Assembly: GCA_017591395.1 (NCBI GenBank) | Contig: WEDG01005462.1 | Coordinates: 40,069-104,068, forward strand | From: Schistocephalus solidus | Lineage: Eukaryota; Platyhelminthes; Cestoda; Diphyllobothriidea; Diphyllobothriidae | Direction of reading: 5' to 3' | DNA: 64,000 nucleotides | In this document: one piece after another, positions 56,070 through 64,000 of the stretch | Numbering within the stretch: the stretch's first letter is position 1 | Layout of the letters: each line of letters starts with the position of its first letter | The notes under the pieces: generated by a model | What the model was told of the DNA's origin: nothing | What the model saw: only the letters and a program-made list of their open reading frames with translations | The model's database searches: none | Program-made: the position numbers and the translations under genes

Positions 56070-57320
56070 TCTTTTTGTTGTTTGTAGTTTAGACACACAA
56101 TTCCCCACTTAGCGTTAGTTTTTTTTGTAAAACTTAGTTCTTAGCAGTTTTGACCCATGTCTACACTACAGATATTTTCCACTCAATCTCACTCATCTCA
56201 ATTTATAAGAAGTGTACTTCTGTACCTGAGCTCCCAATTTGTTGCATCAAACCGTCTAAATCCTCACATATTCATGTACCAGAACTATGAATGACGTAAA
56301 AGAAACCATTGATAAACTAGATCTCTCAGCTCTCCTACGTCTAAAAAACGTAATCGAAAAATTTGCACATTAAATTACGATGATTTACTCACTATGAGAC
56401 ACCAGGTTTTGCAACTAGCTTACCAAGCTTACCACAAATATAACCGATCATACACGTTGCCTCATCAGTAGTCGCTGATGGGTCCAAACGCAGGTTTAAC
56501 GTTATTACCGGAAATATCGCCTACACGCTTTACCCAACACCATCAATCCAGTTACTCATACACTCGTGTGGTCTTAACATCCACAAAGCTTTCACCAAAA
56601 GGCTTAATTATAGAAGCAAAAATAAGCCAGTATTAGCGACCTTCTATTCACAGACCAAAGCTGATCTCATTCTACTAAACCCTGAAGTAAACCAAACTCT
56701 GTTCAACCAAAAAGCATTTATAGGTAAAGACCTCACACCTATGCAAAGACGTGAACTTCAGGCCATTGCCGCACAGATCAAACAAGATGTCACTCATACC
56801 GTCTCCTCAGGGGAACCACAAACAGGCACTTCCAACGCTGCCAACTATAATGCAAAGCGTATAACCCAGTAAGATCAAAATAATAAACACAGTGTCTCAC
56901 TAGCCAAACCTTTGCCAGGTTTATCTCATTTTTATTCTGAAACTCATAATATCAATCGAATAACTGCTTCAGCAGTTAGAAGAGGAGGTCAGCATCAAAA
57001 TAAAAGAGCACCTCAAAACGCTACAACCTCTCTGGAACAGACTGATGGCACAAATTCTGAATCCAGTCACGTCAGAATATTAGATAGTAATATAAGTGTT
57101 AATACGACACTGCAAAATGAACAACCAGTAACAGAAAATGTCAACTTCATAATTCATACAAATTCTATGACGTACTTGTCAATCCCTTCAAGCTCAAAAC
57201 ATAACCCAGTAAGGTTTCCTACACAAAATGATTTATTGAGCACACCATTACAACCAAAAAAGCCCAAAAAAGTCAACCTAAGAAATATGAGTGCTCCAAA
57301 CTCTGCAAACCCTCATTTGT
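56070..57320 (+). mobile_element. LINE C ORF1, best copy
   Basis: ATG at 56287 opens MNDVKETIDKLDLSALLRLK; after one frame change DDLLTMRHQVLQLAYQAYHK; after another, an RNA-binding-like block SIQLLIHSCGLNIHKAFTKR, LNYRSKNKPVLATFYSQTKA and FIGKDLTPMQRRELQAIAAQ, ending in one stop before the 160-codon frame 56912-57394 (RRGGQHQNKRAPQNATTSLE, Ser/Asn/Pro-rich). This resembles ORF1 proteins of CR1-like LINEs. The part 56070-56286 would be its 5' leader. LINE identity ends near 57310. Confidence 0.7.
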
Positions 57321-57844
57321 GCGGGTCGTTTGAAATTGGTTTCGAATTTCAAGTCCCTCGAGCCTACGAATTTTTAGTCTCTACCTCAGTGTAGAAGACA
57401 CGGTGCTGGAAAATTACTAAAGAATTGTCTGTATATTCCCCTGAATTAGTAAATTGCGGATTGGACGTAAGGATTCTGTGGCTTTAAAAAAAAACAAAAA
57501 TTCTACTGCTGACGATTCTTCCCTGCCCCAGGATTGATCTCAACTGGAATTGCTAGCCTCGATCTTTGCTGATTTCTGAAACCCATGCCAGCTGTGTGCT
57601 CCCTGCATCTGGTTCCAATCGCGGACGGGGCTCAAACCAAAGGCTGAGTCCTTATATTTTTATATTCTTATTATTGAATATCCTAACTGACTCTGTTAAT
57701 TTGGTGGCAATTCTAACATCAATTGCCCCCTATCTTTCAAACGCCACAATATAGCCTTCCCTTCCAAGGTTTTCATCCATATATTCCATTGTACAATAAT
57801 CTCAGTTCTCTTAACAGTAACATTTCAAAAATTGTAGACCAGAA
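57320..57844. other. Unassigned sequence between LINE C and LINE A
   Basis: No motif. May contain LINE A leader or ORF1 remnants; not demonstrable. Confidence 0.4.
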
Positions 57845-60790
57845 CAAATTTGTTTCCCACCTTTCGTTTCTTCTTTCCAGTTTTCTTCTCTGCCACCAAA
57901 TTATCCTTTTTTGTAAATACTGATGAGCGTAACCTGCAGCTCAGGAATACGCTCAGCTTAGTTTCACTCAATACGAGATCAGTTTTAAATAAGATGGCTG
58001 AGCTTAGAACAGTAGCCTTTGAGCTTGATCCAGATGTGCTGTGCTCAATCTCTTATTTCTGACTCAACGCTTGCTATAGATAATTTCAATTTGTACCGAC
58101 AAGACCGCGCTGAAAACCATGGTGGTGTTTTCCTCCTTTATATTAAGTCATCCTTTGTACACTTTCCTTTTCAGCTGAGCATTTCGTCCTTTTCTGGAAA
58201 TGTATGCTTTGCTTCAGTCATCCTCCCATACAATAAATGTGGTAATTGGCTGTGTCTATAATCCCCCGTGTTATTCTAGCAATGAAAGCGAGCTCTGGGA
58301 ACTATTTGAAAAAGTTTCAGAGACTCAATTTGATGTCAAAATAATCGTAGGTGATTTTAATCTGCCAGCCATTTTCTGCAGGCAAATTTCTCTACGCCAA
58401 AATCATCAGAAATTGGTCGATACTATTAACTTTTCAAACATGTCCCAACTGGTCAGATCAGTTACTAGAAATGAAAAAATTTAAGATTTTATATTTACAA
58501 ATGATGTCCACCCTCTCATTATGCATTTTCATCGTGATCTATTCACAAGTGATCACGCAATAATTCACTGTTGTTTTCCAGTCCCCCTTCTTACGAAGCC
58601 TGAGGTTCAATGCAATAATCTCAAGTTTGCTAACAAAAACCATGAAATAATAAATAATTTCGTAAGCACTCTAGATTGGCATAGCCTATTCTCAATCAAC
58701 CATCCAAACTTTTTCCGTGAGATATTGCAGAGCCTCACAGAAAAAATCCAGGCTTTTATCCCGTTTTAAGATTTTTAATTCAAATATCGATTCTTCTACG
58801 GTTCCGCATTTTCTTCAGAACAGACTTAAAAAATGATGAAAGCAACTTAAAGATTCATCTAAAAGCTCTTTGTCAGTTCATTTAGGGAATGCACAAATAT
58901 TTGAATTAGCATCGAAAATTAGGCTCGCGAGAGATAAGCGTAGGGAGTCTCGGGCACTAAGTGATGCAAATTAATCCAAATCTGTTGCTCAAATCTTCCA
59001 TGTTCGGTCATCGGCTAAGGGTCTGAATGTAACTCCGCCCTTACTAGACTGTAACAGATGATTTTGGCAAATCAAAATTCACAAAATATCGTTTACGCTG
59101 ACGATCCCAAGTGCATTGATTCATTTTCTCAAGACACTGCCAAAAGTTGCGTTGATAAAATCAACACTGATCTACTTATGCTCCTACGTTGACACTGTAC
59201 TTGGCAGATGGAGTTTTTTTCATCCAAGATTATTTTAATGTGTTTTGGCCACGCCAAGCTTCCTGGAACCCTCGGATTTTAAAAGAGTGCACGCTAAGAA
59301 CGATCAACCATAAAATAATTAGGACTAAGTTACACGAATAAGCTAGCATTATCGCCTCATGCAGATCGAATTTCTGCAAAGGCTGCACAGATATGTGGTT
59401 TTATATCACATACTTTTTCCTTCCGGAATTAAATTTAAACCTGTACCGCATGTTTGTTCTTCCTATCCTAGCATACTGCTGTCCCCTCTATGGGCTGATG
59501 AACGCCTCTGACTGCAGTAAGATTGAAAAAGTTCAGAGGGTTTTTACTTGAAGACTATTTTCTCTTCCTGGATCCAGTATCTCTTATATGGATAGATGCC
59601 AGTTTGCAAACATTAAACTTCTGTGGGTTAGAAGACTTGAAGCCGGTCTCTGCTTCCTGTTTTGCGTTAACTCTAGCCCCAAATCTCCCACGAATTAACG
59701 CTCTCGCTCCGGTAGATCGACCCCTATGCCACCTCGTAATTCCTCCATGATCATTTCACCACCCCTTAGCTCCACAACCAACCGGTCTCAGTTTTTTGCC
59801 TCCAAATATGCTTTTCATCTGGAATAATCTTCCACTGAAAAATTAGGTTGTGGTCCACATTAGCTATTTTTCAAAACAAAAGTTACGCAAACATTTTAAC
59901 TTCGGAAGATATAAAGTCATTATTGTCTGTTTTATTCTCAAACTCGCAACTATTGGATTTCGAAAAGGGTCCTCCTGGTATTCGAGGCAACTCCCTTGAT
60001 ATTATATTGGCCTCTTATTATATTTCCATCATCCTCTGCAGAGTCAATCTTTGCATTTACAGTTTTCTTCCCCTCCTTTTAAACTCACATCGCCAACTCT
60101 TGACAATCTTGATACCTTCCTCTAATTTTGCAACCCCCACGATGGTCTCCAGGTTCAGTTGATGATTCAGGCGGGTTCTAATGGTTTCACCTCTTTGGTG
60201 GTTGACTATGGAGTCAGCAAGGTCGCATCTCGATGATGATCTCATGACCTCTACTGTCCCCTCTTCGTTTCGACCATGTGGTCTACGATAGTTCGTCCTC
60301 TCTCACCTCCACTGGTGTTTATTAACAGTAGCTCTGACTGCTATATTATATCTCACACGACAAGGAGCGTTCCGAGCCCTCATACGTTGTCAGCAACATC
60401 ACAGTAATATCCCATTGCATCTAGCTATTAATTTTTTAGTGAAGCAGTTTTTTTCTCCTAATTTTTTTTTAAATTTGCGGCTCGCCGAACTCCGCCTCCG
60501 ATTTAACCGTAGGAGTTTTTTTACTGCTTCTTTCTAGTTCACCGTATATGTCAAAAGATTGTTGACTATTATTTTGAAAATGGCAAAAGCGTTCTGAACT
60601 GGACATGTCTACCATATTGTTCATTTCTGCTGTTAATATGGCTGCTCACATAGTGCAGCAATTATCCACTTTGTATTTATTTATACCACGATACAAAGTT
60701 TTAAATGACGGGGCTCTCTGGGCCTTAAATATACAATTTATTTATTTATTAATTGTTAAATTTGTTTTTTGCCAACCACTTTACCACTGA
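57845..60790 (+). mobile_element. LINE A copy III, endonuclease, polymerase C terminus, 3' UTR
   Basis: Same layout as copy I, offset by about 13.04 kb: endonuclease start (57930-58060), DRAENHGGVFLLYIK, VGDFNLPAIFC, TSDHAIIHCCFPVP, then decayed sequence, HADRISAKAAQICGF, DRCQFANIKLLWVRRLEAGL and the 3' UTR. It has its own indels, e.g. a premature stop after LLEMKKF. Same missing palm as copy I, so the deletion predates the duplication. Confidence 0.88.
60441..60530 (+). repeat. LINE A 3' two-part hairpin, copy III
   Basis: GAAGCAG (60441-60447) / CTGCTTC (60524-60530) outer; CTCCTA (60455-60460) / TAGGAG (60510-60515) inner. Confidence 0.85.
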
Positions 60791-63027
60791 AAATATTCCC
60801 ACTCCCACAATTCCTCTGCTTTCAAATTCATTTCTAAAAACCATTAATTTCTCGCCTTCACGTATTTAAAAAGAAAAAGCTCACCTTAAATATTCACATT
60901 CGGTTGGAACTGATAACATTCCAAACTCACTTATTAAACAGTTAAGGGATTTTACACCTTTACTAAGCAAGTTATTCTCAGTATTTCTCGAAAAATGGTT
61001 TCTTCCCCGATTATTGGAAAAACTTCTATCATTATACCAGTTTTTCTATATCTGGTTCCCGCTCGGACATTGAAAACTATCGCGTTGTTCATAAAATGCC
61101 CTCTCTTGCTAAACTCTTTCGAAAAACTAATTGCAAAAGCAAAATCACGGCTTTTGCATAAAGCAATCAAATTATCAACTGTTCCCAACACGGCTTCTTA
61201 CCGGACCGCTCTTTTAAACCTGCACCTGTCTTTTTTCTAAATCTACTATCCTCTCTTCGTAATGATCATCTCTCTGTGGTAGTTATCTATTTTGATCTTA
61301 GTAAGGCATTCGATAAAGTGCCTCATAAACGACTTCTAGCTAAACTAGAAGCTATAGGATTTCGTAGTTCCCATTCTGACTTAATTAGATCATACCTAAA
61401 TGATTAGAAGCAAAAAGGTTTAGTAGGGTCCTCATACTCAAGTGCTACCCCGATTGTTAGTGGTGTCCTTCAAGGTACCGTATTAGGTCCTTTGTTCTTC
61501 TTACTGTATATAAATGATATTTCATCAATATTTAAACATTCTCAATCGTTATTTATGCTGATGACCTCATATGCGTGTATTCCTTCTCTAACTCTACGAC
61601 CGAACGGTGCCTAGAATAAATTCATTCAGACTTTAACGCTCTTTCGGCCTGTAGCTCCACATGGCTAATGGAGTTCTCACCTATTAAGTGTAACTACATG
61701 AGTTTTGGGCCTATAAGGCTGCCGCAACCTCTTATTTTTGAAGGTTGCCCTATGATTGAATGTTCCTCCATCAAGGACTTGGGCTTAAGCTACACCAATA
61801 AATTAGATCTTTCGCCGCATGCCGATAGAATAAGGGCCAAAGCTGCTCAGATTTGCGGCTTTATTTCTTATAATTTCCACCTTCCTGAAATTAAATTAAG
61901 ACTTTATCGAATGCTTGTTCTTTCCATTCTTAAAGTTTGCTGTCATTTTTTCGGTTTAATGAACGAATCTAACCGTTGGAAAATTGAAAATGTCCAAGGA
62001 CATTTCACAAAAAACTTCTATTTCCGATTCTTTTAAATCATTCCTACTCAACAAGATGCCAGCTAACGAAGCTAAAATGTATTTAGGTCCCTAGACTTGA
62101 AGCAGGCTTTTGTCTTCTTTTCCGACTAAATAATAATTCAACACTCCCAAAGCTTTCAGGCATTACCCCCGTTAATCTTCCTTATAAACTAACAAATTAT
62201 GCACTCATTATACTTTCATCTGCATCCTCCACGTGTAAACGCTCTCTGTTATTTGCTTCTAGGTATAGTCTTCTTTATAATAACTTGCCAATTGAAATAA
62301 GGTCATTAACTAGTCTTTCTGCATTCAAGCGAAAACTGCACATTTATCTCAACACTGATTCTATTAACCTTTTATTTCCCTCATCTTTTCCCAGTAGCTT
62401 TTCTCATGACTGTGAAAAGACCATCGGGTATTTAAGTGACCCTCTTGAAACTATATTTTCGCTTCCTCGAGTCGCCCATGAACTATGATGTCTCCTTTTA
62501 TCACCAGTCATCCAAACGATAGCGTCATTCGGACGTAAAAATTTGGTGGTCCACAGTCTAAATGCTACCGTTTCTTTGGATACTAACCATCATCAGAATT
62601 TAATTCTGGATCCAAAGATGCTGAGGACATAAGTTCATTGACGCATTTTCGTGAGATTTGGTTTCATACGCCTTAGTGATCAAGAAAGAATCATATCGAC
62701 GCTTCATTATCTAATTCTAAAATGCTCCTGCAGTATTACCCTACTCTACCACCTGACCATTTTTCCTAAGCAGTTTTTTACTCCTACCGTCTATTCAAAA
62801 ATGAAGGCCTATCGAACTCTGCCTCCATTTGTATGGTAGGAGTTTTTTTTCACTGCCTATTTTTTCTAATTCACCATTAATTTTAAAACATCGCTAACTG
62901 TCGACATAGCAGAACAAGTTATGTATTTGTACATTTATCTGCACACATTGTCATAACTTTATTTCGTTACTAATGTATTCTTAGACAGTGCCTTGCCGGT
63001 GCTAAATAAATATAAATTCTAAATAAA
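60791..63027 (+). mobile_element. LINE B copy III, reverse transcriptase and complete 3' UTR
   Basis: Same polymerase order as copy I: VVVIYFDLSKAFDKVPHKRL (from about 61280), SGVLQGTVLGPLLFLLYIND, motif C around 61560, the 122-codon frame 61668-62036 (NKLDLSPHADRIRAKAAQIC), C terminus to 62488. Here the 3' UTR is complete: hairpin at 62770-62856 and terminal TGCTAAATAAATATAAATTC at about 63000-63019. Frameshifts throughout. Confidence 0.88.
62770..62856 (+). repeat. LINE B 3' two-part hairpin, copy III
   Basis: GCAGT (62770-62774) / ACTGC (62852-62856) outer; ACTCCTACC (62780-62788) / GGTAGGAGT (62835-62843) inner, perfect; loop contains CGAACTCTGCCTCCATTT. Confidence 0.88.
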
Positions 63028-63249
63028 CTACTCACGAGTAAAGAGAAATTATCTTTAAGAACAGACACAGCTCCTGTTACAGAGAAAAGCAACCCTTTGG
63101 GGCCTTCATTCTGAATTTTTTCAACCGGAATACGGGCTGAAAGAGCGAATGAAAATGCGACAATTAATAATAGAACTGGAAACACAAAGGACCAATGGCA
63201 AGGCACATCTTAAAATAAGGGACGGACAGATAGTTCAAGAGAAAAGTGC

Positions 63250-63370
63250 ATTTCTTTGGCCGAGGGCAGTCACTCTGACAGCCTAACTGTCCCGTTTCAT
63301 AAACCGAAAACGTGCCCACTTAAAATAATCGTCCTTAACGCCAGATCTCTGCTTAATAAGATGCCTTTGC
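63250..63370 (+). mobile_element. Endonuclease start of a further LINE
   Basis: PKTCPLKIIVLNARSLLNKM is the first conserved strand of an APE-type endonuclease (Asn in LNARS). It is cut at about 63372 by an inverted zinc-finger fragment. Confidence 0.6.
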
Positions 63371-63377
63371 CTTTTCT

Positions 63378-63600
63378 CTATGATAGTGGGGTAATGTCAT
63401 TAATACCAGGAGTGAGGTTGGGGGAGTCCGAAGGAGGGTTGGCAGAATTTTTTGTAGAAGTTGTAATCGTTGGATTGTTGGTGCATCGCGTCCGAAGATG
63501 TCTGAACAGGTCGATTCGAGCGCGCAAGATGCGATGACAGCGCGAGCATGTTGGAAGGGCCTGCGGATCGGCGGTGTTGATCCGGGGCGCTGGTGACATT
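63378..63600 (-). mobile_element. LINE F zinc-finger fragment
   Basis: - strand APRINTADPQALPTCSRCHR and ILRARIDLFRHLRTRC, then a Ser/Thr/Asn/Pro linker; near-identical to 43010-43225. Confidence 0.85.
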
Positions 63601-63735
63601 CCATTCACTAATATCTCCCTATACACATCACCATACCTTCCAACAGTTACACAATTCCATTCCATTAGCCCATCGCACAATCAAAACACTTAAAAATCAG
63701 TTTTTCCACAACAGCTGGCCTATTTCATTAGTGCC
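63601..63735 (+). mobile_element. LINE C ORF1 C-terminal scrap
   Basis: Shares the CATACCTTCCAACAGTTACAC and CATCGCACAATCAAAACACT blocks with 42180-42260 and 49549-49610. Confidence 0.75.
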
Positions 63736-64000
63736 CACACTGCGCCCGCAACTTCAACTCACACATCGGCCTGGTCGGTCACCTGCGAATCCATCGCACG
63801 GAGGCTGGTGAACCAGTGCCTGGGGCTCCGAAATACAGTCGACGCGCCCGCCTTCACTGACCTCACTGCTCCCGCACATTTACACCGCATGGGCCTATAA
63901 GGACACATGCGCCTCCTGACAACCTCGGTAAACTACCGGAGGCTAAGCTACATCAGCACACACTACCTACAGCAATGCATCGACAACACCCTCAAAACAC
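63736..64000 (+). mobile_element. LINE F zinc-finger fragment, runs off the window
   Basis: + strand CPHCARNFNSHIGLVGHLRI, HRTEAGEPVPGAPKYSRRAR, then a damaged second finger (a stop replaces its first Cys) and EAKLHQHTLPTAMHRQ. Continues beyond 64000. Confidence 0.85.

Noticed and set aside
62970..63206. 78-codon - strand frame starting with a signal-peptide-like segment
   Set aside because: Hydrophobic start looks secretory, but the frame runs antisense through the LINE B tail, and the copy II counterpart lacks the hydrophobic start. Chance is more likely.

Overview
The window is eukaryotic, repeat-rich DNA, most likely from a flatworm and probably a diphyllobothriidean-type tapeworm. This is an inference from 33-36 nt introns, from non-LTR retrotransposons whose reverse transcriptase is joined to a C2H2 zinc-finger tail, and from a Ty3/gypsy gag-protease of CsRn1 type. 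There are no operons, no CRISPR array and no rRNA genes.

One host gene can be rebuilt exon by exon on the + strand: a deoxynucleoside kinase of the dNK/TK2 family in eight exons between 2767 and 12829. It has a TATA and CCAAT promoter, two micro-introns, one GC-AG intron and one extra base in exon 5. Its long introns hold an antisense LINE reverse-transcriptase fragment (5.2-5.8 kb), pieces of dispersed repeat A, strong hairpins and a tRNA-like SINE.

From 12.8 to 24.8 kb I see intergenic DNA with microsatellites, a two-copy 167 bp repeat, a zinc-finger LINE (19.1-20.7 kb) followed by repeat A modules (20.7-22.2 kb), a 218 bp terminal-inverted-repeat element and a long TA run. From 24,816 to 31,975 lies a tandem array of four ~1.70 kb units plus a partial fifth. 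Every unit carries the same 162 bp symmetric exon-like segment with splice sites, and differences in the last copy are mostly silent. Candidate exons on both sides are in a compatible phase, so the array may sit inside a host gene with a five-fold duplicated exon.

From 32.6 to 64 kb the window is a nest of broken retroelements: a second zinc-finger LINE with repeat A, LINE D copies on both strands, Ty3/gypsy pol and gag-pro pieces with two LTRs, LINE C pieces, and a composite LINE A + LINE B block present three times (direct at 44.8-49.5 kb, inverted at 51.6-55.0 kb, direct at 57.8-63.1 kb). LINE families A, B and D share a two-part hairpin in their 3' ends whose paired bases differ between families but still pair. 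No retroelement is intact. LINE letters A to F and repeat A are labels local to this window.
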